Origin: Persicitalea jodogahamensis
GTDB taxonomy: Bacteria > Bacteroidota > Bacteroidia > Cytophagales > Spirosomataceae
Assembly (NCBI RefSeq): GCF_014651615.1
Contig: NZ_BMXF01000003.1
Coordinates: 434,001-498,000 of the forward strand
Reading direction: 5' to 3'
Length of the DNA stretch: 64,000 nt
Under the pieces are notes generated by a model, which saw only the letters and a list, made by a program, of their open reading frames with translations, was not told the DNA's origin and ran no database searches. This document shows, piece after piece, positions 36,654-47,100 of this stretch. The position numbers were made by a program, and so were the translations under genes. How positions within the stretch are numbered: the stretch's first letter is position 1; every line of letters begins with the position of its first letter.

Positions 36654-39600
36654 TTTTTTAATTCTCGTTTCTGCATTAATGCTGATTGCCTGCGGCCCTC
36701 AAACTGAGCCGTTGTTCGAGCAAATGGATGGGGCGGAAACGGGCATTTCATTCCAGAACACAGTCAAGAATACGGAGGACTTCAACATTTTCAACTACCG
36801 CAACTTTTATAATGGGGGGGGGGTAGCCATAGGGGATGTAAACAATGATGGCCTGGCCGATGTGTTTTTTACGGCCAATATGGGCGCCAATACACTCTAC
36901 CTGAATAAAGGTAAGAGTGAAAAAGCCTGGCTCCGTTTCGAGGATATCTCGACCAAAGCGGGCATTGCGGATAGTACGAGGTGGTCGGCGGGCGTAGTGA
37001 TGGTAGATATTAATGCCGATGGCTGGCTGGATATTTACGTCTGCAATGCGGGCTATCAGAAAGGCGTTGGCCAGGAAAATACGCTCTATATCAATAACCA
37101 CGATTTAACTTTCACCGAAAAAGCTGCCGAGTACGGCCTGGCTGATAATGGGTATACGACCCATGCCGCATTCTTCGACTATGACATGGACGGTGACCTC
37201 GATGTGTATGTTCTGAACAATAGCTTTATCCCCGTCAGCTCATTGAATAATTCCAACGAGCGCAATCGCCGGGCGGCCGATTGGGACGTGCCGGAACTCT
37301 TCAAGGGCGGTGGCGATAAACTATATCGTAACGACAGCCGTCTGGCGACCCAAGGGCAACCTTTCGTGCCGAGATTCACCGAAGTGACTGAGCAGGCAGG
37401 GATTTACAGCAGCCTGATCGGGTTCGGTCTGGGAGTTACGGTAGGCGACATCAACGGCGATAACTACCCCGACCTGTATGTTTCGAATGATTTTTTCGAG
37501 AAAGATTATCTGTACGTCAATCAGCGTGACGGTACTTTCCGTGAAGATCTTGAAAACCGGTTAGGCCATAGCAGTATGGCCTCGATGGGAGCCGATCTGG
37601 CAGACATAAACAATGATGGCGAACCGGAGATCTTCGTGACTGACATGCTGCCTCGAGATGAATACCGGCTCAAAACTACCACGACCTTTGAGAATCATTA
37701 TGTCCACAACATGAAGGCCAAGCGTGGTTTATATCAGCAGTTCACCCAAAACACCCTTCAACTCAACAATCAGGATGGAACGTTTAGTGAAATAGCCGCC
37801 TTTGCGGGCGTTCAGGCGAGCGACTGGAGCTGGGGCGCCCTCTTGTTCGACGCTGACAACGACGCTAAGACCGACATCTTCGTGTGTAATGGCATTTTTC
37901 ACGATGTCATCAATCAGGACTTCATTGATTTCTTTGCGAATGAGGTGAATCAAAGCATGGTCCTGTCGGGTGAACGGGAAAAATTTGACAAAATCATCGG
38001 ACAGATGCCCTCGACGCCTGTGCCAAACAACTTTTTCCACAATGAAGGCCAATTGAAGTTTGCAGAAAAAGGGGAAGAGTTTGGGTTGGGTACTCCATCG
38101 TTTTCCAACGGGGCTGCCTATGCCGACCTCGATAATGATGGTGATCTTGATTTGGTAGTCAATAATCTGAACCAGCCCGCCTTTGTGTATCAGAACAAAG
38201 CCAGCGAGCAACCTAAACCTAAGAATTTCATCAAAATCAATCTGGAAGGCGAGGGGCAAAACACCAAGGCAATTGGTGCCAAAGTGGAGCTGTTCTGCGC
38301 GGATCAGATCATTAGCCGCCAACAAAATCCTGCCCGGGGGTTTCAGTCCAGCACCGAGTACCCGCTTACGTTCGGACTGGGAGAATTCACCCAGGTAGAT
38401 TCTTTGAGGGTCATTTTTCCAAACCGCAAGATGACTGTATTGCGGAATGTGAAGCCAAATCAGACATTAAAGCTGGTGCAACGCGATGCAGCCATGAATG
38501 TCCCCGCACCGGTTGAATTCTCCAAGCCGATGTTCAGTCGCACCGAGGGCACTTTTGAGTTGCCGGTTGAAAACGATTACGAAGATTTTTACGGAGAAAA
38601 GAACATTCCGGTAAAACTATCGGCTGAGGGACCAAAGGCCGCCGTAGGTGATGTGAACGGTGATGGACAGGAAGACGTGTTCATTTGCGGGGCCCGGGAC
38701 CAAGCTGGACAATTGTATATTCAGAAGAACGGACAGTTTTCAAAAACTACGCAGCCCGTCATGGAGCGTTTCGCCCGCTTTGAGGATACGGCATGTACTT
38801 TCTTCGACGCCGACAGCGATGGTGACTTGGATTTGTATGTGGGTTCGGGCGGTAATGAGTACGAAACCGGAGCCCAGGAACTCATGGATCGGCTCTATGC
38901 GAATGACGGCCAGGGCAATTTCAGCATCGGCTCGCTAAAACTACCCAACCATTCAATGAATACAGCCGTGGCTGCACCCAATGATTATGATGGCGACGGC
39001 GATCTGGACCTCTTTGTCGGCAGCCGCAGCTACCCGAAGAAGTATGGCGTTGCTCCGCCCAGTTATTTGTACGAAAACGACGGCAAAGGTCAATTCAAAA
39101 GCGTCACTCCTGCTCCAAGCGATCAGTTGGCATTAGGCATGGTCCGCGATGCTGCCTGGGTCGATCTTGACGGACAGGGTGGAAAAGAGCTGGTGGTTGT
39201 GGGCGACTGGATGGCGCCCGTGGTTCTGCGGGTGCAGAAAAATAAAATTGAACGCGTTCCGTCAGGATTGGAAAATCTGTCCGGTTTCTGGGGTAGTTTG
39301 GCTTTCGCCGACTTGGACAATGATCAGGATTTGGATCTTGTCCTTGGAAATATCGGCGAGAATTTCGGCCTGACGATCGATCAGCAGCGGCCTATGAAAG
39401 TTTACCTCGGTGATTTTGACAAAAACCAAAGCCTGGACAAGGTGCTTACCAAAACGTACCAGGGACAGGATGTGCCGGTATTTTTGAAGCGGGAACTGAT
39501 GGAGCAGTTTCCTTACCTGAAAGCAAAAAATCTGAAGCACGCCGATTATGCCAGGCGTTCGCTGGCAGATCTGTTTGATTCTGAAACTCTGAGCGGGGCT

Positions 39601-39999
39601 CAGGTAAAACAGGTCAACTACCTGAAGTCCATCATCGCTGTAAATGACGGGAAGGGTACTTTTACGATTCGGGAATTGCCTCTTGCGGCGCAGATAAGCT
39701 GTGTCAATGCCATTCTCATTGAAGACGTAAACCACGATGGCCTGCCGGATATCGTGGCGGGAGGAAACTCCTATAACTTCATACCTCAACTGGGGCGGCT
39801 CGATGCCAGCCGGGGTATGGTGCTGCTCAACTCGAAAAATGACCAGTTCAAAGCCGTTGGCGCAGCTGCGTCGGGCATTGATGTGCCGGGGGAGTTAAAG
39901 CAGATTGTAAAACTTCGGCTTAAAAATACCGACGCGCTAATGTTCCTTGTCAATGGCAAAAAACCGAGCGTTTTTGTTAACAGACAATCCCTTCAATGA
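36643..39999 (+). CDS. VCBS-repeat / ASPIC-UnbV domain lipoprotein, first copy
   Basis: About 1118 residues. The ATG at 36643 gives a lipoprotein signal ending LMLIAC (Cys17). FG-GAP/VCBS repeats with calcium loops (DVNNDGLADVFF, DINADGWLDIYV, DYDMDGDLDVYV and others) fill residues 45-510, then an ASPIC/UnbV domain (about 525-612), then a second set of VCBS repeats (630-1110). A run of ten G bases at 36814-36823 encodes Gly58-Gly60. This is a CRTAC1-like beta-propeller protein, probably on the cell surface, bound to calcium and to glycan or polymer. It overlaps both neighbours, which makes a tightly coupled operon. Confidence 0.92.
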   Translation: MKSSFLILVSALMLIACGPQTEPLFEQMDGAETGISFQNTVKNTEDFNIFNYRNFYNGGGVAIGDVNNDGLADVFFTANMGANTLYLNKGKSEKAWLRFEDISTKAGIADSTRWSAGVVMVDINADGWLDIYVCNAGYQKGVGQENTLYINNHDLTFTEKAAEYGLADNGYTTHAAFFDYDMDGDLDVYVLNNSFIPVSSLNNSNERNRRAADWDVPELFKGGGDKLYRNDSRLATQGQPFVPRFTEVTEQAGIYSSLIGFGLGVTVGDINGDNYPDLYVSNDFFEKDYLYVNQRDGTFREDLENRLGHSSMASMGADLADINNDGEPEIFVTDMLPRDEYRLKTTTTFENHYVHNMKAKRGLYQQFTQNTLQLNNQDGTFSEIAAFAGVQASDWSWGALLFDADNDAKTDIFVCNGIFHDVINQDFIDFFANEVNQSMVLSGEREKFDKIIGQMPSTPVPNNFFHNEGQLKFAEKGEEFGLGTPSFSNGAAYADLDNDGDLDLVVNNLNQPAFVYQNKASEQPKPKNFIKINLEGEGQNTKAIGAKVELFCADQIISRQQNPARGFQSSTEYPLTFGLGEFTQVDSLRVIFPNRKMTVLRNVKPNQTLKLVQRDAAMNVPAPVEFSKPMFSRTEGTFELPVENDYEDFYGEKNIPVKLSAEGPKAAVGDVNGDGQEDVFICGARDQAGQLYIQKNGQFSKTTQPVMERFARFEDTACTFFDADSDGDLDLYVGSGGNEYETGAQELMDRLYANDGQGNFSIGSLKLPNHSMNTAVAAPNDYDGDGDLDLFVGSRSYPKKYGVAPPSYLYENDGKGQFKSVTPAPSDQLALGMVRDAAWVDLDGQGGKELVVVGDWMAPVVLRVQKNKIERVPSGLENLSGFWGSLAFADLDNDQDLDLVLGNIGENFGLTIDQQRPMKVYLGDFDKNQSLDKVLTKTYQGQDVPVFLKRELMEQFPYLKAKNLKHADYARRSLADLFDSETLSGAQVKQVNYLKSIIAVNDGKGTFTIRELPLAAQISCVNAILIEDVNHDGLPDIVAGGNSYNFIPQLGRLDASRGMVLLNSKNDQFKAVGAAASGIDVPGELKQIVKLRLKNTDALMFLVNGKKPSVFVNRQSLQ

Positions 40000-42900
40000 A
40001 GTCTTGGATCAAATACTTTTCTTGGGTTATTCTGGGCGGATTACTGGCCTGCCATTCCGCGCCGGAACCTATGTTTCGACTATTGGAAGGCAGTAGCACG
40101 GGTGTCAATTTCGTGAACAAAGTCCAACCGACGCCCGAGTTCAACATTTTCAGTTATATGTATTTCTACAATGGCGGGGGTGTCGGGGCCGGCGATTTCA
40201 ACAATGACGGCCTGGTAGATCTTCTTTTTACGTCGAATCAGGCCACCGACCGGCTTTACCTGAATCAGGGCGGTTTGAAGTTTACGGATATTACTGAGGC
40301 CGCGGGATTAGGTTCGATCAAGGGCTGGCATACTGGCGTGTCGGTGGTGGACGTCAATCAGGATGGCATGCTCGATTTTTATGTGAGTTGCGTATCAAAG
40401 TACAGTGGGGCGGGGAGTCACAATCTGTTGTATGTCTGTGAGGAAATCGATGATAAGGGTATTCCGCATTTTGTGGAGCGGTCGCGGGAGTATGGTCTGG
40501 ATTTGGTGGGATTCGGTACGCAGGCCGCATTTTTCGATTACGATCTGGATGGTGACCTGGACTTTTTTCAGCTCAACCATTCCGTCCATCAGAACGGCAC
40601 ATTCGGCAAGCGAGACCAGTTCATGGGGACTGTTCACCCATTGGCGGGTGATCGTTTCTTTGAGAATCAGAATGGCAGGTACGTCGAAGGTAGTTCCAAA
40701 GTCGGCATTAATTCATCTGCCCTCGGCTACGGACTGGGACTCTCACTGGGCGATGTAAACCTGGACGGGTACCCTGATTTTTACGTTGGCAACGACTTTC
40801 ATGAAAACGATTACCTGTATATCAACCAGCAGAACGGTACTTTTCGCGACGAAATCGATGCCCGCACGCGCCACACCAGTCGCTTTACGATGGGCGTGGA
40901 CATTGCCGACCTGAACAACGACATTTTTCCCGAAATCATGTCACTTGACATGATGCCCTATGATCCGCAGATTCTGAAGCGGTCGGAAGGTGAGGATGCC
41001 TACTATAATTTTAAATTCAAGCTCGATCAGGGCTACAACGTGCAGTTTGCCCGTAACAATCTTCAACTTAATACCCGGCAGGGCGTTTTTTCGGAAGTTG
41101 GAATGTATTCGGGAGTCTATTCGACCGATTGGTCGTGGTCGGCGCTACTGCTGGATTTTGAAAACGACGGAAGTAAGGATTTGTTTATCTCAAACGGGAT
41201 CAACAAGCGGATGAACGATATGGACTACATCAACTTCGTGGCTTCTGACGACATTCAGCGGCGCATCAATGAGAAAAACTTCGACGAGTCGGATGCCTCA
41301 CTCAGTGATCTGCTGCCCGAAGTGAAAATCCCGAACAAGTTTTTTTCCAATACCCCATCATTGCATTTTACAGACCAGTCGGACCGCATCGCGGGTAATG
41401 TGGATTCCTACTCCAATGGTGCCACCTATGCCGACCTTGACAACGACGGCGACCTTGATATTATCACAAATAACATCAATGAGGCGGTCTTTATTTACGA
41501 AAATATGGCTGAAACCTACGCGCCCGCCAACAAAAGCCTGGTCATCGACCTGAAAGGGGCGGCGGAAAATCGTGACGCCATCGGTACGAAGTGTATGGTG
41601 TACAGCAATGGGAATGTTCAATACCAGGAAAAATTCCCGGTGCGGGGTTTTCAGAGCAGCACCGAAATTCCGCTGCTGTTTGGCCTTGGCGATTCAGCGC
41701 GAGTGGATTCGGTAGTTGTGGTTTGGCCGGACAATGGGTTTGAAACAATCAAGAATCCAAATTTGGAGAAACCGCTGACGGTCAGTTACGCACAGGATCT
41801 GCCCAAATTCAACTACGAACACCTGAAAAGCCAGCGTGGAGAATTTGAAGATATTGCCCCGCAGATTGGCCTTGACATCAAACACGAGGAAAACCGCTTT
41901 AACGAATTCGACCGCGAAGCATTAATTCCCAACATGATGTCGACCGAAGGGCCCGCGCTGGCCGTAGGTGATGTCAATGGTGATGGCCGCGATGACGTCT
42001 TTATGGGGGCATCACGGGGGTTTACCCCAAAGGTGTATGTCCAGCAGGCTGGTGGACAATTTACAAAACTACCGCAACCGGCTCTCGATGCCGACGCTGA
42101 TTTTGAGGATATTGACGCTGCCTGGGCTGATGTAAACGGAGACGGAGCGGCAGACCTGATCGTGGGTTCGGGCGGTAACGAGTACTTCGGAAAATCTGAA
42201 TTTTTGCGGCCCCGCCTGTATCTGAACGATGGTAAGGGCAAACTCCAAAAAGACACCACCGCCTTTGCCGGAATATACATCAATGCGCAGGTCGTCCGCG
42301 TGGCGGACGTGAATAAAGACGGTTCGCCTGACCTCTTCGTAGGCGCGCGTTCGGTGCCCTTTGCCTACGGCAAAACGCCCGAATCGTACCTTTTCATCAA
42401 CAATGGCCAAGGGAAGCTCGTCGAGAAAACAGATGGCACCGCCCCTGAACTCAAAACAGGAGGTTTGGTTAAAGATGCCCAATGGGTTGATCTGGATGCC
42501 GACCGGGATGCTGATTTAGTGGTAGCATACGAATGGGGAAGCATTGTACTTTTTGAAAATCAGGATGGAAAGCTTGTCAGGAAGCCTTTGACCAATAAAA
42601 AAGGCTGGTGGAATTTTATCAAAGCCATCGATGTAGACCAGGATGGCGATCTTGATTTGGTAAGTGGAAACGTGGGGCTTAATAGCCGCCTTCATGCCTC
42701 CGATAAGGAGCCTGTCAGAATGTACGTCAACGATTTCGACGACAATGGTCGCCCCGACCAGATCGTCACCTATTATCTACAGGGTAAAGAGACGATTTTT
42801 GCCGATAAGCGCGAAGTGGAACGGCAATTGCCATACGTCCGAAAAAGCATCCTTCGCGCCAAGGACTTCGCCGAAGCGTCGCTGGCGGAAGTATTTGGCC

Positions 42901-43304
42901 AGGAAAAGATAGCGCAGGCGGCGGTACTTGAGGCCAATTACTTTGAGAATGCCTGGCTCGAAAATAAGGGCAATGGTAGTTTTGAACTGAAAACTCTGGG
43001 TGACCCGGCGCAGTACACATCGTACCATGCTGCCGAATTGGTGAAAAACAATCGAACCAATCAGCCTGGACTCTTATTGCTCGGAAATTTCTTCGATTGT
43101 AACATTCAGCTCGGGCTCTACGACGCTGATAACGGTAGTCTGTTTGACTTAAATAAAAAGAGCTGGCTGACACCTCGACCCCTGCTGGACACCAGGATGG
43201 AAGGCCAGGTCCGCAGCATCAAAAAAATACGGGTAGGGGATCGAGTCGTGTACATTGTCGTGCGGAATAACGATACGCTGATGGCGTTGGCGCCAAGAAA
43301 ATGA
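39996..43304 (+). CDS. VCBS-repeat / ASPIC-UnbV domain lipoprotein, second copy
   Basis: A 1102-residue paralogue of the preceding protein with the same order: lipoprotein signal ending GLLAC (Cys19), VCBS repeats (about 45-500, for example DFNNDGLVDLLF and DYDLDGDLDFFQ), ASPIC/UnbV domain (about 511-598), then more VCBS repeats (GDVNGDGRDDVFM, DVNGDGAADLIV, DQDGDLDLVSGNV). Start and stop codons overlap with the previous gene as ATGA. The N-terminal Asn-Gly-Gly-Gly site is spelled with mixed codons, not a homopolymer. The two proteins probably arose by tandem duplication and may act as a pair at the cell surface. Confidence 0.92.
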   Translation: MKSWIKYFSWVILGGLLACHSAPEPMFRLLEGSSTGVNFVNKVQPTPEFNIFSYMYFYNGGGVGAGDFNNDGLVDLLFTSNQATDRLYLNQGGLKFTDITEAAGLGSIKGWHTGVSVVDVNQDGMLDFYVSCVSKYSGAGSHNLLYVCEEIDDKGIPHFVERSREYGLDLVGFGTQAAFFDYDLDGDLDFFQLNHSVHQNGTFGKRDQFMGTVHPLAGDRFFENQNGRYVEGSSKVGINSSALGYGLGLSLGDVNLDGYPDFYVGNDFHENDYLYINQQNGTFRDEIDARTRHTSRFTMGVDIADLNNDIFPEIMSLDMMPYDPQILKRSEGEDAYYNFKFKLDQGYNVQFARNNLQLNTRQGVFSEVGMYSGVYSTDWSWSALLLDFENDGSKDLFISNGINKRMNDMDYINFVASDDIQRRINEKNFDESDASLSDLLPEVKIPNKFFSNTPSLHFTDQSDRIAGNVDSYSNGATYADLDNDGDLDIITNNINEAVFIYENMAETYAPANKSLVIDLKGAAENRDAIGTKCMVYSNGNVQYQEKFPVRGFQSSTEIPLLFGLGDSARVDSVVVVWPDNGFETIKNPNLEKPLTVSYAQDLPKFNYEHLKSQRGEFEDIAPQIGLDIKHEENRFNEFDREALIPNMMSTEGPALAVGDVNGDGRDDVFMGASRGFTPKVYVQQAGGQFTKLPQPALDADADFEDIDAAWADVNGDGAADLIVGSGGNEYFGKSEFLRPRLYLNDGKGKLQKDTTAFAGIYINAQVVRVADVNKDGSPDLFVGARSVPFAYGKTPESYLFINNGQGKLVEKTDGTAPELKTGGLVKDAQWVDLDADRDADLVVAYEWGSIVLFENQDGKLVRKPLTNKKGWWNFIKAIDVDQDGDLDLVSGNVGLNSRLHASDKEPVRMYVNDFDDNGRPDQIVTYYLQGKETIFADKREVERQLPYVRKSILRAKDFAEASLAEVFGQEKIAQAAVLEANYFENAWLENKGNGSFELKTLGDPAQYTSYHAAELVKNNRTNQPGLLLLGNFFDCNIQLGLYDADNGSLFDLNKKSWLTPRPLLDTRMEGQVRSIKKIRVGDRVVYIVVRNNDTLMALAPRK

Positions 43305-43369
43305 TGAATTTGCGGGGGCTGTTTTATAATTCAGTGCAGCCGAAACAGCATCGGAGCGGCGAATAAAAC

Positions 43370-45772
43370 TTATTCAAAAACAAAGTTGTAGGAAAGCGCA
43401 ATGATCGGCGCGCCGAAAATCTGCAACTTATACGCACGGGCCACACCTGATTCTGATTTGAAAAAAACCGAATAGGCATTCTTTCGGCCATAGAGGTTGT
43501 ACACCGTGAACGACCAGTTTCCTTTCCACCGCTGGTCTACCTTTTTTGAGGGATTTTTGATATGCCAGGCCAAGTCCAGGCGGTGGTAGTCAGGGATACG
43601 CTGATTGTTTCGCTCGTCGAAATAGGGGTAAAAATTATTAAGGTATTCCACGAAGCCCACCGGCTGCGTATAGGGGCGTCCGGTGGAGTACACGAAGCTG
43701 AATGAAAAGGAATTCCGGCTGTCCGCCACCAGGTCGACGGATGCGTTGAAGCTGTGGGGGCGATCGTAATTGGCAGGGTAGCGGTTGCCGTTGTTAACCC
43801 GTTCGAGCACATTCAGGTCGGCATAGGTCTGGTTGAAGGTTCGGGCGTAGGTGTAGTTGACCCAACCCGTAAAGTTTCCCTTCTTTTTCGAAAGCATGGT
43901 TTCGATTCCATAGGCCAGGCTGCGTCCCTGTACCAGCTGGGTTTCGGGAAATTCCTGCAATAGGAAATCGGCCCCCGGCTTGTAATCGATGATATTCTTG
44001 GACTGCCTCAAATACGCTTCCAGAGTGACTTCGTAAATATTACTGTCAAATGACTGATAAACGCCACCCGTAATCAAGTGGCTAATCTGCGGACGAATGT
44101 GCGTATCGCTTGTTTTCCAACGTGAGGTGGGAATGGGGGTAGTTGTGTTAGAAACGATCTGGAGATACTGACGCATAAGGTTGTAGCCAAGCTTGAACGA
44201 CAGATCGGGATTGGGGGCGTAACGTACGCCGACCCGCGGTTCAAACCCTCCATAAGATTTGGTAGTTTGCCCTTTTTCATAGCGAGTGGTTTCCAGTACC
44301 GAAAATTCGTCGCGCGGTTCGCCAGGTTGGTAGGATCGTACGGTCGTTGGCCCCCTGTTCTGAAAGTACGAGTATCTCAAACCGAAAGTCGCCGCCAGAC
44401 GAGGCGTAAAGGAAATCTCATTGTCGGCAAATGCCGCCAGTTCATTAGCGAATTCGTCAGGTACGGCGATGCGGTTAACACTCTGACTATTGCCCGGATT
44501 CAGGATGCCGGGCCTGATGCGGTACTTGGTAATGCTTGCGCCCACCTCCCATTTCTGGCGGTTGCGCTGGTAGTTGAGGCTTGACGTGACTTGATGCTGG
44601 TAGATGCCCGACTCAAGGCGCACCTTGTTGAGGGTGGCAGTTTCGATGGTGCCAATCGTGGGGTCGTAGTTGGCCGAAGAAATCGTCGTTTGCCAGTCGA
44701 GATTAGGGCTGATGAGGGACACCCATTTCAGTGAAAAATTCTTGGTTTGGTGATCGAAAAAGGTAGTTTCTCCCACCACATTGGGCAAATTGGCCAGCAG
44801 ATTGGTCTGGAAGTAATCGGTGCTGAGGTACCCCATTGCCGAAAGGGTGTTCTTTGTGTTGATTCGCCAGAATACCTTACCGACTACCTCGCCGAACCGG
44901 GTCTTCACGCTGTCGAGATCCTGGCTGATGTAAGGAAGCAGAAAGTCATGAAACGCACCACGAGCCGCGACGTAAAATGCCAGCTTTTCCTTGATCACCG
45001 GCACATTTACCATGAGTTTTTCGGAGATCAAGCCCAGTCCGCCCGACAGCCGGAACTTATTCACGTCCGGCGTTTTGAGCGTGATGTCCATTACCGCCGC
45101 CGCCCGGCCCCCGTAGCGGGCGGGAACGTTGCCTTTGTACAAATCCAGATTGCTCAGCGCGTCAGGAGGAACGACTGAAAACAGGCCGAACATGTGGGTT
45201 GGGTTGAAAATCGGCGTTCCGTCCAGCAGGATGAGGTTCTGATCGGTAGTGCCGCCGCGGATGTTGACCCCGTTGGATGCCTCACCCACGCTCGACACGC
45301 CAGGCAGCATCTGCACGCCCCGCAGGAAATCCAACTCGCCGAAGGCGGCAGGAATTTTACTTAAGGTCTTAATATTGATCTGATTGACGCCCAGTAACGG
45401 TTTTTTTACCGTTTCGTCGTAACCCTTGGTGCTTACAACTACCTGCTCCAGCTGATTTTCCACCTTCTCCATCCGAATGCTGAGGCTCTGACTTTGAGAA
45501 TTCTCATCCAGAAAAAAGTACTGCGGCACATAACCCAGCATCTTGAAGGTAATCCCCCGCCTCCCTGCGGGGAAAAACAACTGGAAACGTCCGTTTTCGT
45601 CCGTAATCTGCCCGTAAATGTCGCTGTCGATGCTGGTGGAGACTGCCACGCCTGATAACGGCTGGTTGGTTAGGGAATCGGTGACCAGGCCTTTTACCGA
45701 CACGATTGTTTGCGCCTGAACAACCACGGGCAGGAACAGCAGAAGGAAGCCGAGAATCGTTATTCTAATCAT
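43370..45772 (-). CDS. TonB-dependent receptor with carboxypeptidase-like regulatory domain
   Basis: About 800 residues from the ATG at 45772. A signal peptide ending VQAQ (about 21) precedes a carboxypeptidase-like regulatory domain (VSVKGLVTDSLTNQPLSGVAVS, about 24-110). The plug region (about 120-230) has VNIRGGTTDQNLILLDGTPIFNPTHMFG, and the barrel ends YNFVFE. It belongs to the TBDR group that is usually paired with a DUF4249 lipoprotein, which indeed precedes it. The stop of that gene and this start overlap by one base (TGATG), so translation is coupled. Substrate unknown. Confidence 0.93.
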   Translation of the reverse strand: MIRITILGFLLLFLPVVVQAQTIVSVKGLVTDSLTNQPLSGVAVSTSIDSDIYGQITDENGRFQLFFPAGRRGITFKMLGYVPQYFFLDENSQSQSLSIRMEKVENQLEQVVVSTKGYDETVKKPLLGVNQINIKTLSKIPAAFGELDFLRGVQMLPGVSSVGEASNGVNIRGGTTDQNLILLDGTPIFNPTHMFGLFSVVPPDALSNLDLYKGNVPARYGGRAAAVMDITLKTPDVNKFRLSGGLGLISEKLMVNVPVIKEKLAFYVAARGAFHDFLLPYISQDLDSVKTRFGEVVGKVFWRINTKNTLSAMGYLSTDYFQTNLLANLPNVVGETTFFDHQTKNFSLKWVSLISPNLDWQTTISSANYDPTIGTIETATLNKVRLESGIYQHQVTSSLNYQRNRQKWEVGASITKYRIRPGILNPGNSQSVNRIAVPDEFANELAAFADNEISFTPRLAATFGLRYSYFQNRGPTTVRSYQPGEPRDEFSVLETTRYEKGQTTKSYGGFEPRVGVRYAPNPDLSFKLGYNLMRQYLQIVSNTTTPIPTSRWKTSDTHIRPQISHLITGGVYQSFDSNIYEVTLEAYLRQSKNIIDYKPGADFLLQEFPETQLVQGRSLAYGIETMLSKKKGNFTGWVNYTYARTFNQTYADLNVLERVNNGNRYPANYDRPHSFNASVDLVADSRNSFSFSFVYSTGRPYTQPVGFVEYLNNFYPYFDERNNQRIPDYHRLDLAWHIKNPSKKVDQRWKGNWSFTVYNLYGRKNAYSVFFKSESGVARAYKLQIFGAPIIALSYNFVFE

Positions 45773-46983
45773 CAAAATCGCCAGCCGGAAGGTGAATTGG
45801 GGGTGCGGGAATTGCTGGGTAGGCAATCTGCCAACGGAATGACGCTCCGCAGAGAGGAAGGCAGTTCGAAATTAGGATCTCGGCCATTTTTAGAAGCGAA
45901 AAGCCCGTTGGGCTGAGCGTTCACTGTATTCCTGCGTTCGAGCCAGTACCTATTTTCAGCCACTTCGCTAGCCGAAAAATAACCCAGCACCAGTTCTGCT
46001 TCGTCCGAAGTATTGGAAATGTTTCCCCGGATCGGGGCAGGCGGGGTGTCAGCCAGGGAGCCGGTATTGACCGACTGATCCTGCACCAGCTTGTAGTAGC
46101 GGTAAGCGTCGGGCGAGAGGCTCATCTGCCGCACCACGACCAGGGCAGGGTTTGACTGGTACACCGGAATTTGGGCCACCAGTTTGTCTTTTTGCAACTT
46201 ACCGTTGGTGTAAACGTCCGAAAAAATATCGAGTGAACTACCGTAGAAAATATCCCAGCAAAGCGACTTGCATTCGTAGTCGAAGAAGTTGTTGACGGAA
46301 AGATCGCTGTCCGTCCGACATTCTCCGTCGTTGGTGGTTACGTAGTACCGTCCGCCCCGGCAGGTAGCACAAATCTTCTGAATTTCGTAGGTGATGGATG
46401 TCCAGCGGTAAAAATTGCGCTGGTCGGCGGGGTCCTGGAAATCAACGTAGAAGTCGTTAGTGGCGATTTGGCCCACGCTGGTACTTCGGTCGAAAATTCC
46501 TTTAGCATTGTACCGATCGTAAATACGGGCGATCGGCGGCACAGGACTTATTGTTTCAATTGAAGAAAGGTACTTCTGCCCCGCTGCGGTTTCGATGGAG
46601 AGTTGATAGGTACTTCCCACCCGGCCGAGGAAGGAAGCGGGCATTTCGTAATAACCGGGTTCTGTTTCGGTCAGGTCATAGCGGGTCTGGCCGTTTTCGA
46701 TTACCACGACCCGGGCCTCTGCCACGGGTTCCGAGCCGCCTTTTTGAGCCACGATAGTGGATGTGAATTCTGAGCTTTTGAAAACAGCATCTGTTTTGGT
46801 GCGGAAAATGGAAACTACCTGGCGATCGGGAAGATTGTTGACGGTACCTTCAACGATAAGATACGACTTGTCGGTTTCGATCTCCACTTTGTAAAGATCC
46901 ACACAGGCGGCCAGTAAAATGCCGGACAGCAACACCAGACCCATCACGGGTGCCGAAGCTTTCATTCTTTCACAAAAATTCAT
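45772..46983 (-). CDS. DUF4249 domain-containing lipoprotein
   Basis: About 403 residues. It has the typical DUF4249 opening after a lipoprotein signal ending GILLAAC (Cys27 with the start at 46983): VDLYKVEIETDKSYLIVEGTVNNLPDRQVVSIFRT. The Ig-like first domain (about 30-130) and later Cys-rich insert (KICATCRGGRYYVTTNDGECRTDS, about 205-228) are visible. DUF4249 proteins accompany TonB receptors and may help them as surface lids. Start choice: ATG 46983 is used; ATG 46965 in the same frame gives an equally good short signal peptide. It is translationally coupled to the receptor gene. Confidence 0.9.
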   Translation of the reverse strand: MNFCERMKASAPVMGLVLLSGILLAACVDLYKVEIETDKSYLIVEGTVNNLPDRQVVSIFRTKTDAVFKSSEFTSTIVAQKGGSEPVAEARVVVIENGQTRYDLTETEPGYYEMPASFLGRVGSTYQLSIETAAGQKYLSSIETISPVPPIARIYDRYNAKGIFDRSTSVGQIATNDFYVDFQDPADQRNFYRWTSITYEIQKICATCRGGRYYVTTNDGECRTDSDLSVNNFFDYECKSLCWDIFYGSSLDIFSDVYTNGKLQKDKLVAQIPVYQSNPALVVVRQMSLSPDAYRYYKLVQDQSVNTGSLADTPPAPIRGNISNTSDEAELVLGYFSASEVAENRYWLERRNTVNAQPNGLFASKNGRDPNFELPSSLRSVIPLADCLPSNSRTPNSPSGWRF

Positions 46984-47100
46984 ACGCATTCTTCGGTGTT
47001 GAACCAGCATTCATCGGGCTTGTAGCTTGGCAAGATAATCGATTTTTGGCATAATCACGGCAGAAATTCCAGATTTACGGCTGCTGGAAAATCGAAACAA

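Noticed and set aside
43318-43349. Short inverted repeat GCTGTTT...AAACAGC between the second VCBS gene and the TonB receptor
   Set aside because: Only seven base pairs with an 18-base loop and no T run; too weak to call a terminator.
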